From positions 124,001 through 188,000 of the forward strand of contig NZ_BCYP01000006.1 in assembly GCF_001598255.1 (NCBI RefSeq): 64,000 nucleotides of DNA, written 5' to 3'. Below, one piece after another: positions 9,434-17,468 of this stretch. A model generated the notes under the pieces. That model had not been told where the DNA came from and did not search any database. It saw only the letters and a program-made list of their open reading frames with translations. How positions within the stretch are numbered: the stretch's first letter is position 1; each line of letters starts with the position of its first letter. This stretch comes from Mitsuaria chitosanitabida ATCC BAA-476 = NBRC 102408. GTDB taxonomy: Bacteria > Pseudomonadota > Gammaproteobacteria > Burkholderiales > Burkholderiaceae_C. A program made the position numbers and the translations under genes.

Positions 9434-11645
9434 TCGCGACCCTTCCCTCGACCCCGACGCCACCGCCCCTGTTCCCGATGCCTCCCGCGTCGATGGCCGC
9501 GATGGCGCCGCCGTCGATGACCCGACCGGCGTCCTCGTCGAGGACGCCGACGAGGCGGACGACGCCGCGTCGCTGATGGCCGACGCGCCCTGGGCGGCGC
9601 CCGACGGTGCCGAGGGCGCGTCCGCATCGCCGCTGGCCGCCTCGCGCGCCCGCGCCGCGGCCGAGGCGCTGCGTCCCGGCGAGCTCGAGCAATCCGTCGT
9701 CGCCGCCTTCGACACCGGCGGTCCGTTGTCCCGCCATGACCCCGGCTATGCGCCGAGAGAGCCCCAGCAGCGCATGGCGCTGGCCGTCGCCCAGGCGATC
9801 GCCGGCCGCGACACGCTGGTCGTCGAGGCCGGCACCGGCGTCGGCAAGACCTTCGCCTACCTCGTGCCCGCCTTGCTGGCGGGTGGCCGGACCCTGATCA
9901 GCACCGCGACCAAGAGCCTGCAGGACCAGCTCTTCATGCGCGACCTGCCGCGCCTGCTGGACACCTTCTCGCTGCCGCTGCGCGCGGCGCTGCTGAAGGG
10001 GCGGGGGAGCTACCTGTGCCTGCATCGCCTGGAGCAGGCCCGCCACAGCGCCGAGCTGCCCGATCGCCGCGCCGTCGCGCAACTCGCGCGCATCGAGCGC
10101 TGGGCCATGGGCACGCACACCGGCGATTTCTCCGAGATCGACGGCCTGGACGAGCGCTCGCCCATCATCCCGATCGTCAGCTCGACCCGCGACAACTGCC
10201 TGGGCACCGACTGCCCGAGCTATCGCGAATGCCACGTCGTCAAGGCGCGGCGCGAGGCGATGGAGGCGGATCTGGTCGTCGTCAACCACCATCTGTTCTT
10301 CGCCGATCTGGTGCTGCGGGACAGCGGCGTCGCCGAACTGCTGCCCAGCGTCGAGGTCGCGATCTTCGACGAGGCGCATCAACTGCCCGAGGCTGGCCTG
10401 AACTTCCTCGGCCGGACCCTGGGCAGCGCGCAGATGTTCGACTTCGCGCGAGACCTGCTCGCGCAAGGGCTGGCGCACGCCCGCGGCATGCAGGAGTGGC
10501 AGGAGGTAGCTGGCGGCGTCGAGCGCGGCGCGCGCACCTTGCGGCTGGCCTGCGCCGGTGGCCGCGACCTGCGCGGTGTGCTCAAGCTGCGCTGGAACGA
10601 ATGCGCCGGCAGGACCGATTTCGACGCGGCACTCGGCCAGGTCGCGCAGGCGCTGGAGCTGGCGGTCGACGCGCTCGCCACCGTGATGGAGGTCGGCCCC
10701 GACCTGGCCCGGCTGCACGAGCGCGCCGTCGAGCTCTACAAGTCCGCGCTGCTGTTCGCGCGGGATCCCGATGCCGGCGCGGTGCGCTGGGTCGATGTCG
10801 GCACGCACCAGGTGCGGCTGATCGAATCGCCGCTCGACATCCGCGAGGCCATGCAGGAGGCGCGTGCCAGCACGCCCAAGGCCTGGGTGTTCACCTCGGC
10901 GACGCTGGGGGAGGGCGAGGACCTGGGCTGGTTCACCGAGCCCGCCGGTCTCGGCGACGCGCGCACCCTGCGCGTCGGCAGTCCCTTCGACTACCCGGCG
11001 CATGCGCGCCTGTACGTGCCCAAGCATTTCCCCAAGCCCTCGGAGCCCGACCATGGCGAGTCGGTCGGCTGGCTGGGCGCGCGCCTCGCGGCCAAGCTGG
11101 GTGGCCGGACCTTCATCCTGACGACGACGCTGCGCCAGCTGCAGGTCGTTTCCGACGTGCTGCGTCAACGCTTCGAGGAGGGTGGGCACCGCATCGAGGT
11201 GCTGGTGCAGGGCTCGATGCCCAAGCGGCAGCTGCTGCAGCAGTTCGTCGAGCAGCCGGCCTCGGTGCTGGTCGGATCGGCCAGCTTCTGGGAGGGCATC
11301 GACGTGCCGGGTGACGCGCTGCAATGCGTGGTCATCGACAAGCTGCCCTTCCCGCCGCCGAACGACCCGCTGGTCGAGGCGCGCGTCGCGCGGCTGGAGT
11401 CCGAGGGCCGCAATCCCTTCATGGAGTACTTCGTCGCCGAGGCCGCGATCGCGCTGAAGCAAGGCGCCGGTCGTCTGATCCGCACCGAGAGCGACCGCGG
11501 CCTGCTGGTCGTCTGCGACCCGCGCCTTGCCGGCTCGCACTACGGCAAGCGCCTGCGCGAGGCGCTGCCCCCGATGACCCAGGTGCCCGACGAAGCCACC
11601 GCGCACGCGTGGCTCACCGAGCTCAAGACGGCGCACGACGCCTGA
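9420..11645 (+). CDS. dinG: DinG/YoaA-family ATP-dependent DNA helicase
   Basis: This is a superfamily-2, XPD-like iron-sulfur helicase that unwinds 5'-to-3' and handles R-loops or damage-related structures. The protein (741 residues) has Walker A EAGTGVGKT near residue 140, four cysteines positioned for the 4Fe-4S cluster (C200, C260, C265, C271), a DEAH box in VAIFDEAHQLPE, and C-terminal motifs including SFWEGIDVPGD and QGAGRLIRTESDRG. The first roughly 100 residues are acidic, Ala-rich and apparently disordered, an extension not needed for the helicase. The real start could be M51 (9570). YoaA and DinG cannot be separated reliably by eye. Confidence 0.9.
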   Translation: MSRPDRDPSLDPDATAPVPDASRVDGRDGAAVDDPTGVLVEDADEADDAASLMADAPWAAPDGAEGASASPLAASRARAAAEALRPGELEQSVVAAFDTGGPLSRHDPGYAPREPQQRMALAVAQAIAGRDTLVVEAGTGVGKTFAYLVPALLAGGRTLISTATKSLQDQLFMRDLPRLLDTFSLPLRAALLKGRGSYLCLHRLEQARHSAELPDRRAVAQLARIERWAMGTHTGDFSEIDGLDERSPIIPIVSSTRDNCLGTDCPSYRECHVVKARREAMEADLVVVNHHLFFADLVLRDSGVAELLPSVEVAIFDEAHQLPEAGLNFLGRTLGSAQMFDFARDLLAQGLAHARGMQEWQEVAGGVERGARTLRLACAGGRDLRGVLKLRWNECAGRTDFDAALGQVAQALELAVDALATVMEVGPDLARLHERAVELYKSALLFARDPDAGAVRWVDVGTHQVRLIESPLDIREAMQEARASTPKAWVFTSATLGEGEDLGWFTEPAGLGDARTLRVGSPFDYPAHARLYVPKHFPKPSEPDHGESVGWLGARLAAKLGGRTFILTTTLRQLQVVSDVLRQRFEEGGHRIEVLVQGSMPKRQLLQQFVEQPASVLVGSASFWEGIDVPGDALQCVVIDKLPFPPPNDPLVEARVARLESEGRNPFMEYFVAEAAIALKQGAGRLIRTESDRGLLVVCDPRLAGSHYGKRLREALPPMTQVPDEATAHAWLTELKTAHDA

Positions 11646-11667
11646 GCCCCCCCGTCGACCGCCCATG

Positions 11668-11690
11668 AAAAAGCCCGCACAAGGCGGGCT
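11668..11690 (-). terminator. Intrinsic terminator for bamD (leftward)
   Basis: AGCCCGC (11672-11678) pairs with GCGGGCT (11684-11690). On the - strand the stem is followed by TTTTT (complement of 11668-11672), so it terminates leftward transcription from bamD. Rightward it lacks a T tract but may still help end dinG. Confidence 0.75.
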
Positions 11691-11711
11691 CCGAGATTCT
11701 TCCGTCGATGA

Positions 11712-11820
11712 AATCTGGTGTGCGGAGAGCTTGCCAGACTAGGCGAGAGGGGCCGCCGCATAGCAGCGCTATGCAAGGCCCCGATCAACGACGTCTGGCG
11801 AGCTCTCCGCGCACCAGATT
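11712..11820. repeat. Long palindrome, copy 2 of the structured repeat, in the bamD 3' end
   Basis: The outer arms AATCTGGTGTGCGGAGAGCT (11712-11731) and AGCTCTCCGCGCACCAGATT (11801-11820) pair over 20 positions with one G-T wobble. Inside, GCCAGAC pairs GTCTGGC, GGGGCC pairs GGCCCC, and GCATAGC-AGC-GCTATGC (11758-11774) is the apex. The last base of the right arm is the last base of the bamD stop codon. Read on the - strand, the unpaired blocks CGTCGTTG and CGCCTAG match copy 1 at 4682-4807. It sits between the bamD stop and its terminator, so it should be transcribed as a very stable 3'-UTR structure. Confidence 0.8.
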
Positions 11821-12734
11821 CACCAGATTTGCCACCAGGCGCGGTCTTTGGGCTTGGCCTTGCCCGTCGTCAAATACGAGCTGTCCGGGAAGCTCGCGGC
11901 AAGCACGCGACGCGAGTCGTCGCGCAGCTGTTCCATGCCCAGCTTGTCGTAGCTCTGCGTCATCAGGAACAGCGCTTCCTCCAGGGCCGGCGCATGCTGG
12001 AACTCCAGAAGCGCGGACTGCGCGCGGTTCGCCGCGGCCAGATAGGCGCCACGGTTGTAGTAGTAGCGCGCCACATGCACTTCGTAGGCGGCCAGGCTGT
12101 TGGTGATGTAGTCGATGCGGATGCGGGCGTCGTCCGAGTACTTCGACTCGGGGAACTGCTCCACCAGCTGCTTGAACGCCTGCATCGAGTCGCGCGCGGC
12201 CTGCTGGTCGCGCTCGCTGATGTCCTGGCGGGCGATGCGGCCGAACAGACCCAGGTCGTCGTTGAAGTTGACCAGGCCCTTCATGTACAGCGCATAGTCC
12301 AGCGCCGGGCTGGACGGGTTGAGCTTGATGAAGCGGTCCAGCACCGTCACGGCCTGCACGCGCTCGCCGCTCTTGTAGTTGGCCCAGGCCAGGTCCAGCT
12401 GCGCCTGCTGGCCCAGCGTCGTGCCCGCGGCGCGGCCCTCGATGCGTTCCAGCGACTTGATCGCCCGGTCGTACGAGCCGGAGAGCATGTCCTCCTTGGC
12501 CTCTGCGTACAATTTCTCCAGGTTGGCCTGGGAATTCGGGTCGTCCTTGGGAGCGGACGAACAGGCCGCCAGTCCCAGCACCGCGGCCGACGCGGCGCTC
12601 AGCGCCACGGCACGCCAAGCGGAGCGCCAGGATCCGGACGCTTCACGCGAAGCTTCAGCCGACAGGCCGGTCCGGCGGCGCAACACCCAAGTCTCGATCA
12701 TGGTCCACAGGGCTCGCGCGACAGCGGCCCGCAT
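11820..12734 (-). CDS. bamD: Outer membrane assembly lipoprotein BamD
   Basis: BamD is the essential TPR lipoprotein of the BAM complex and binds the POTRA domains of BamA in the periplasm. The lipobox LGLAAC puts the acylated cysteine at residue 58 of this frame. It is followed by a linker (SSAPKDDPN) and about five TPR-like helical repeats (LEKLYAEAKEDMLSGSYDRA ... YTTGK-type end). The n-region before the hydrophobic stretch is long (about 35 residues), so the start is uncertain: ATG 12734 or ATG 12701 are the only Met choices and neither has a strong Shine-Dalgarno. A consensus -10 lies just upstream. bamA and bamB are elsewhere in the window. Confidence 0.93.
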   Translation of the reverse strand: MRAAVARALWTMIETWVLRRRTGLSAEASREASGSWRSAWRAVALSAASAAVLGLAACSSAPKDDPNSQANLEKLYAEAKEDMLSGSYDRAIKSLERIEGRAAGTTLGQQAQLDLAWANYKSGERVQAVTVLDRFIKLNPSSPALDYALYMKGLVNFNDDLGLFGRIARQDISERDQQAARDSMQAFKQLVEQFPESKYSDDARIRIDYITNSLAAYEVHVARYYYNRGAYLAAANRAQSALLEFQHAPALEEALFLMTQSYDKLGMEQLRDDSRRVLAASFPDSSYLTTGKAKPKDRAWWQIW

Positions 12735-12751
12735 CAGAAATTGGAGCGGCG

Positions 12752-12757
12752 ATTATA
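12752..12757 (-). promoter_or_regulatory. Consensus -10 (TATAAT) for bamD overlapping the rluD start codon
   Basis: On the - strand these bases read TATAAT exactly. A start about 7 nt downstream would leave only about 10 nt before the first bamD ATG (12734) or about 43 nt before the second (12701). Position 12757 is also the A of the rluD ATG on the other strand. No convincing -35 is visible. Confidence 0.55.
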
Positions 12758-13821
12758 TGGTTCAGGTCAGCCCCACCCCGGTGCCCGAAGACGGGCTTTA
12801 CCCGGGTAGCCAGGGGGACCCCGGCGAGCCCTCGGGCGAACTGCCCGGCGAGGACGCCCAGGACGTCGGCGGCGACGCGCCCGAGCGCCGCGAGGCCGAG
12901 GCCGGGCCCGGCGAGATCGCCCTGCGTCTGGACAAGTGGCTGGTGCAGCTGGCGCCCGAGTTCTCGCGCAGCCACCTGCAGGGCCTGATCGAGCGCGGCT
13001 GCGTGACGCTGGACGGCCAGGTCGCGACCCATGCCTCCCGCAAGCCGAAGCTCGGGCAGCGTCTGGTCATCGAGCTGGTGCCCACCGAGGAGGCGCTCGC
13101 CTTCCGGCCCGAGCCGCTGGATCTGGACATCGTGTTCGAGGATGACCATCTGCTGGTGGTGAACAAGCCCGCCGGCCTGGTGGTCCATCCCGCGGCGGGC
13201 AATTGGTCGGGCACGCTGATGAACGGCTTGCTCGCGCACCACGCGGCCGCCGCGACCCTGCCGCGCGCGGGCATCGTGCACCGGCTGGACAAGGACACCT
13301 CGGGCCTGATGGTGGTCGGCAAGACCTTGCCGGCGGTGACGGCGCTGGTGCGCCTGATCGCGGCACGCGAGGTCCATCGGGAGTACCTGGCCCTGGCGCA
13401 CGGCCGAACGCCCGACGAATGGACAGTCGACGCGCCCATCGGCCGCGACCCGCAGTCGCGCACCCGGATGGCGGTGGTGGGCGGCGGCAAGCCGGCCCGG
13501 ACCGACTTCTACAAGCTGGCCGAGGGGCAGTGGCAGGACGCGCGCGACCTGGTCCGCACCGTGACGGCGCTGCACTGCGTCCTGCACTCGGGGCGGACCC
13601 ACCAGATCCGCGTCCACGCCGCGCATCGCGGGCATCCGCTGGTGTCGGACGCGCTCTACGGCGGCGCCGAGGCGTTGGGCGTTCCTCGCCAGGCCTTGCA
13701 TGCGGCGAGGCTGTCGTTCGAGCATCCGATCACTGGCGCGCCGGTGCGTTTCGAGGCCCCGTTGCCGGCCGAGCTGGCGGCGGGTTGGGGCGTCGCGGGT
13801 TTGCCCGATCCGGCCTTCTGA
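12757..13821 (+). CDS. rluD: Ribosomal large subunit pseudouridine synthase D
   Basis: RluD converts the uridines of helix 69 in 23S rRNA to pseudouridine. The protein is 354 residues. An acidic, probably disordered leader of about 50 residues precedes an S4 RNA-binding domain (LRLDKWLVQLAPEFSRSHLQ). The catalytic domain has the RluA-family motif HRLDKDTSGLMVV with catalytic D178, and the late motif GRTHQIRVHAAHRGHPLVSD. I start at ATG 12757, which has GGAG 10 nt upstream; an open frame continues upstream into bamD antisense and is not used. It is divergent from bamD, a common pairing in proteobacteria. Confidence 0.92.
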   Translation: MVQVSPTPVPEDGLYPGSQGDPGEPSGELPGEDAQDVGGDAPERREAEAGPGEIALRLDKWLVQLAPEFSRSHLQGLIERGCVTLDGQVATHASRKPKLGQRLVIELVPTEEALAFRPEPLDLDIVFEDDHLLVVNKPAGLVVHPAAGNWSGTLMNGLLAHHAAAATLPRAGIVHRLDKDTSGLMVVGKTLPAVTALVRLIAAREVHREYLALAHGRTPDEWTVDAPIGRDPQSRTRMAVVGGGKPARTDFYKLAEGQWQDARDLVRTVTALHCVLHSGRTHQIRVHAAHRGHPLVSDALYGGAEALGVPRQALHAARLSFEHPITGAPVRFEAPLPAELAAGWGVAGLPDPAF

Positions 13822-14107
13822 GGAGACGGTCGCCGGTCGCGCTACAATGCGACCCAGTTTTGCGCGAAGACGCGTCGGGGGAGCAGTCCAGATCCCGCGC
13901 GCAGCGCCTCGAGCCGAGGTCCGTGTCGTCGACCGTCCGCGGCTCCCGTCCCTCCGGCAGGGCCCGCGCGACGCGGCCGCCGGCGGCACCGAACGCTCCA
14001 AGCAAGCAGATCGAATCCGTTCGGCGCGGCCCGTTGCCGCCGCCGGCTCGACATGGCGACACACACCGATTTGACCGGCCCCGAGGCCGGCTTCATGAGC
14101 TGAGCCC
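13822..14107 (+). promoter_or_regulatory. rluD-scpB intergenic region
   Basis: A -10-like TACAAT lies at 13843-13848. A 6-bp hairpin CCGGCC-CCGA-GGCCGG (14075-14090) lies just before scpB. A 16-codon frame (14053-14103, starting MATHTDLTG) ends 4 nt before the scpB ATG. It might be a leader peptide but has no independent support. The rest holds nothing I can identify. Confidence 0.3.
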
Positions 14108-15115
14108 ATGAACACGCAGGAGGCCAAGCGGGTCCTGGAGACCGCCTTGCTGTGCGCCCAGGCGCCGCTGACGCTGCGCGACATGCGGGCGCTGTTCGCG
14201 GACGAGGTCAACGCGGACAGCCTGCGGTCGCTGCTCGACGAGCTGCTGCGGGAGTGGGAAGGGCGCGGGATCGAACTGGTGGCGCTGTCCTCGGGCTGGC
14301 GCTTCCAGAGCCGGCCGGAGATGCGCGAGCAGCTCGATCGGCTCAATCCGGAGAAGCCGCCCAAGTATTCGCGGGCGGTGCTGGAGACGCTGGCGATCAT
14401 CGCCTACCGTCAACCGGTGACCCGGGGTGACATCGAGGACATCCGCGGCGTGGTGGTGGCGACGCCCATCATCAAGCAGCTCGAGGACCGCAACTGGATT
14501 GAGGTCATCGGGCATCGCGAGGCACCGGGCCGGCCGGCGCTGTTCGCGACGACGAAGCAGTTCCTGGACGACCTGGGGCTGCATTCGCTGGAACAACTGC
14601 CGGCACTGATCCAGGGCGGCGATCCGACCCAGATCCCGGGCGCGCTCCAGGCCTCGCTGCTGGACGAACCTCCGGGCGACGTGGTGGTCGAGGTCGAGCC
14701 GACGACGACCGAGGGCGTCGCGACGACGGAGGGGGTGGAAGCGCCGGCCGAGGTGGTCGCGGACGTCCAGGCATCCGATCTGCCGGTGAGGCAGGATGCC
14801 GAAGCGAACGACGAATCTGGCGCCGAGGACGAGACCGTCGGTTCGGGCGTGACGATCGCTGCCGCCGACGAGGCTGCACGACCCGACGCGGCCGCCACTG
14901 AGGCCGAGTCCGAAGGAGACGCCGCTGCCGGTACCGAGTCCAGCGCCCCCGAGGGCGCCGGAACAGTAACCGGCACCCAGGCCGCGCATGCCGCGACCGA
15001 CGACACCGTGATCGATGCCGACGACGGCAGCGATCGTGAGACCGACAAGCCGGCCGCCAAGCGCGAGCCGGGCAACGAACCACAGGCTGGGGCTGTCAAC
15101 CCCGAGTCCACATAA
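14108..15115 (+). CDS. scpB: Segregation and condensation protein B
   Basis: ScpB is the winged-helix partner of ScpA in the SMC condensin complex that compacts and segregates chromosomes. Residues 1-190 form two winged-helix domains with the typical core [32 protein letters not shown]. After about residue 195 the protein becomes a long, acidic, Thr/Ala/Glu-rich tail that is probably disordered, so at 335 residues it is well above the usual family length of about 200. scpA is not in the window. The start ATG has AGG-rich sequence upstream only weakly, but the first residues fit the family. Confidence 0.9.
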   Translation: MNTQEAKRVLETALLCAQAPLTLRDMRALFADEVNADSLRSLLDELLREWEGRGIELVALSSGWRFQSRPEMREQLDRLNPEKPPKYSRAVLETLAIIAYRQPVTRGDIEDIRGVVVATPIIKQLEDRNWIEVIGHREAPGRPALFATTKQFLDDLGLHSLEQLPALIQGGDPTQIPGALQASLLDEPPGDVVVEVEPTTTEGVATTEGVEAPAEVVADVQASDLPVRQDAEANDESGAEDETVGSGVTIAAADEAARPDAAATEAESEGDAAAGTESSAPEGAGTVTGTQAAHAATDDTVIDADDGSDRETDKPAAKREPGNEPQAGAVNPEST

Positions 15116-15165
15116 GCGCCCCGGGAAGGGGCCGTGTCCACCGCTGACAAGGTGCAAGCCGACAC

Positions 15166-17289
15166 ATGAATTCCAACGATATCGACGATTCCAAGCCCGA
15201 CACGCTGACGGCTTCCGCGCCCGACGCTCCGTCCGAGGCACCCGCCAAGCCCAAGCGCACCCGCAAGGCCGCCGCGGCGGCCGAGCCCGTGACCGAGGCC
15301 TCCGCGGAGGCGCCGGCCGAGGCCGCGCCCAAGCCGCGCGCGCGCCGCAAGACGGCCGCCGCCGAGGCGCCGGTGGAGGCCGCCGAGGCTCCGGCCGACG
15401 CCGCGGAGGCGCCGGCCAAGCCCAAGCGCCGCACCACGCGCGCCAAGGCCGCCGACGCGGATGCCGCGCCGACCGACGCTGCCGCGCACCTGCCGGTCGC
15501 CCAGGTCGAGGTCTCGCCCGCGCCGGTGTCGCCGGTGGCCGAGGCTGTCGGCGAGCTGGTCGCCCATGAGGCGCCCGCCGAGGCCGGTCCTGCGATGGGC
15601 GAGGGCGACGGCGCCGCCGAAGGCGAGCGCGAAGGTCGCGGTCGCAATCGCCGCCGCCGGGGCCGCGACGGCCGCGAGCCGCGTGAGGGTCAGGCGGATC
15701 AGCAAGGTCAGCAGGGCCAGCAGGCTCGCCAGCCGTCGGGCGAGTCCGATGGCGCTCAGGGTGATGACGCCCAGCTGCAGGCCGACGCGCAGGAGCGCTT
15801 CGACGCGCTGATCTCCGGCGAATTCGACGCCGATGTGGATGGCGAGGCCGCCGCCACGATCGACGCGGCCGACGGCGCCGACGAGGACGTGGCCGAGGAG
15901 GATGCCGAGGCGTCCGATCAGCCCGCCAAGCGCGTGCTCGCCCCCGATGCCGATGCGCCGAAGCTGCAGAAGGTGCTGGCCCAGGCCGGCGTCGGCTCGC
16001 GCCGCGACATCGAGGACATGATCGCCAAGGGTCAGATCACTGTGAACGGTGAGGTCGCCCATGTCGGTCAGCGTATCTCCTACGGCGACCGCGTGGCGGT
16101 GGCCGGCAAGCCGATCAAGGTCCGCATCGCCCCGGTGGCGCCGCGCATCCTGGCTTATCACAAGCCCGTCGGCGAGGTCGTGACCTTCAATGATCCGGAA
16201 GGTCGTCCGACGGTGTTCCGCAACTTGCCGCGCCTGCCTCAGGGCAAGTGGCAGTCGGTGGGCCGTCTGGACCTGAATACCGAAGGTCTGCTGCTGTTCA
16301 CCAACTCCGGCGAACTGGCCAACCAGCTGATGCATCCGCGCTTCGGCGTGGAGCGCGAGTACGCGGTCCGCGTCCTGGGTTCGCTGAGCAAGGAGCAGAA
16401 GGACAAGCTGCTGACCGGCGTCGACGTCGAAGGCCAGCAGGCGAGCTTCAAGAGCATCGTGGACGGCGGCGGCGAAGGCGTGAACCGCTGGTACCGCGTC
16501 GTCATCACCGAAGGCCGCAACCGCGAGGTCCGCAAGCTGTTCGAGACCGTCGGCCTGGCCGTCAGCCGCCTGATCCGCATCCGCTACGGCACCGTCGTGC
16601 TGCCGCGAGGCCTGCGCCGTGGCGTCTACATCGAACTGGGCGACGCGGACGTCCGCGTCATCCGTCAGCTGGCCGGCAACGAGCCGCGTGAGCAGCGCGC
16701 CGACCGCAACAACCGCAACGAGCGCGACAAGCAGCGCCGTCGCGGCAACAGCGGCGGCCCGCGTCCGAGCCGTCCGGAACCGTCGCGCAACGAGCAGCGC
16801 GGTGAGCGTTTCGAGCACGGTGACCGTCCGGAGCGTGGTGACCGCAACGAGCGTCCCGCTCGCGGCGACCGTAACGACCGTGGCGACCGCCAGGAGCGCA
16901 ACGACCAGCGCGTTCAGCAGCAACAGCATCAGCCGCGTCAGCAGCAGGATCGTGAACGCGATCGTCGCCGCGACGACGATGATGACGACTTCATCCCGAA
17001 GCACATCAATCCGCTGGAGCAGACCTTCGACCGTCGCTTCGCCACCGGCAGCAAGCGCATTCCGCAGGGCTTCGGCCGTGGCGGCAGCGACCCGAGCCAC
17101 AACCAGAACCAGGGCGGCGGCAACAAGCGCGGCCCGGGCGGCGAGCGCCAGCCGGACCCGATGAAGACCTCCATGGGCTACATCGGCGCCGACGCCTTCA
17201 TCAACCGGGGCAACCGCGGCGGCCGTCGCGGCGGCGGCGGTGGTGGACAGGGTGGCGGCGGTGGTGGTGGCGGCCGCGGCCGTCGCTGA
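15166..17289 (+). CDS. rluB: 23S rRNA pseudouridine synthase RluB with long disordered tails
   Basis: RluB modifies U2605 of 23S rRNA. The recognisable part spans roughly residues 265-505. It has an S4 domain (KLQKVLAQAGVGSRRDIEDM), then the RsuA/RluB catalytic domain with GRLDLNTEGLLLFT (catalytic D369) and NREVRKLFETVGLAVSRLIRIRYG. The first roughly 260 residues are Ala/Lys/Glu-rich repeats (KPKRTRK, KPRARRK, KPKRRTT), reminiscent of histone-like tails. The last 200 are Arg/Gly/Asp/Asn-rich (RGDRND, RGDRQERND) and end in a Gly run and RGRR. At 707 residues it is more than twice the E. coli size. Both tails look like RNA-binding low-complexity regions. Confidence 0.9.
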   Translation: MNSNDIDDSKPDTLTASAPDAPSEAPAKPKRTRKAAAAAEPVTEASAEAPAEAAPKPRARRKTAAAEAPVEAAEAPADAAEAPAKPKRRTTRAKAADADAAPTDAAAHLPVAQVEVSPAPVSPVAEAVGELVAHEAPAEAGPAMGEGDGAAEGEREGRGRNRRRRGRDGREPREGQADQQGQQGQQARQPSGESDGAQGDDAQLQADAQERFDALISGEFDADVDGEAAATIDAADGADEDVAEEDAEASDQPAKRVLAPDADAPKLQKVLAQAGVGSRRDIEDMIAKGQITVNGEVAHVGQRISYGDRVAVAGKPIKVRIAPVAPRILAYHKPVGEVVTFNDPEGRPTVFRNLPRLPQGKWQSVGRLDLNTEGLLLFTNSGELANQLMHPRFGVEREYAVRVLGSLSKEQKDKLLTGVDVEGQQASFKSIVDGGGEGVNRWYRVVITEGRNREVRKLFETVGLAVSRLIRIRYGTVVLPRGLRRGVYIELGDADVRVIRQLAGNEPREQRADRNNRNERDKQRRRGNSGGPRPSRPEPSRNEQRGERFEHGDRPERGDRNERPARGDRNDRGDRQERNDQRVQQQQHQPRQQQDRERDRRRDDDDDDFIPKHINPLEQTFDRRFATGSKRIPQGFGRGGSDPSHNQNQGGGNKRGPGGERQPDPMKTSMGYIGADAFINRGNRGGRRGGGGGGQGGGGGGGGRGRR

Positions 17290-17295
17290 GAACGC

Positions 17296-17317
17296 CGGGC
17301 GCCTCGTGAGGCGCCCG
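17296..17317 (+). terminator. Hairpin after rluB
   Basis: CGGGCGCCTC (17296-17305) and GAGGCGCCCG (17308-17317) form a perfect 10-bp stem with a 2-nt gap, so the true loop is larger. No T tract follows; it may be a rho-assisted or processing end. Confidence 0.6.
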
Positions 17318-17423
17318 AGCTGAACGCAGGATCCGGACTTTCGCGATGCGGGACCTTGTATCCGAATGATCCGGGTGGCCCCGGTTGACAACGAGATGTC
17401 ATCGGGGGCTTGACTTCACGCAG

Positions 17424-17429
17424 TACAAT
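17424..17429 (+). promoter_or_regulatory. -10-like TACAAT upstream of ndk
   Basis: TACAAT lies 39 nt before the ndk ATG, the same hexamer as before hisZ (31145). A TTGACT at 17410-17415 is too close to be its -35, and a TTGACA at 17385-17390 is too far, so the -35 is unresolved. Confidence 0.4.
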
Positions 17430-17468
17430 GCCGGGCTTTGCCAAGCCCAAGATTTTCAAGGAATAAAC

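Noticed and set aside
14053-14103. 16-codon leader peptide before scpB
   Set aside because: No ribosome-binding site or regulatory codon run; kept only as a note in the intergenic entry.
14410-17391. 993-codon open frame antisense to scpB and rluB
   Set aside because: Mirror of the low-complexity tails; low-complexity Ala/Val/Leu product and no start signals.
17385-17415. TTGACA and TTGACT as -35 boxes of ndk
   Set aside because: Spacing to TACAAT is 33 and 8 nt, both incompatible with a sigma-70 promoter.
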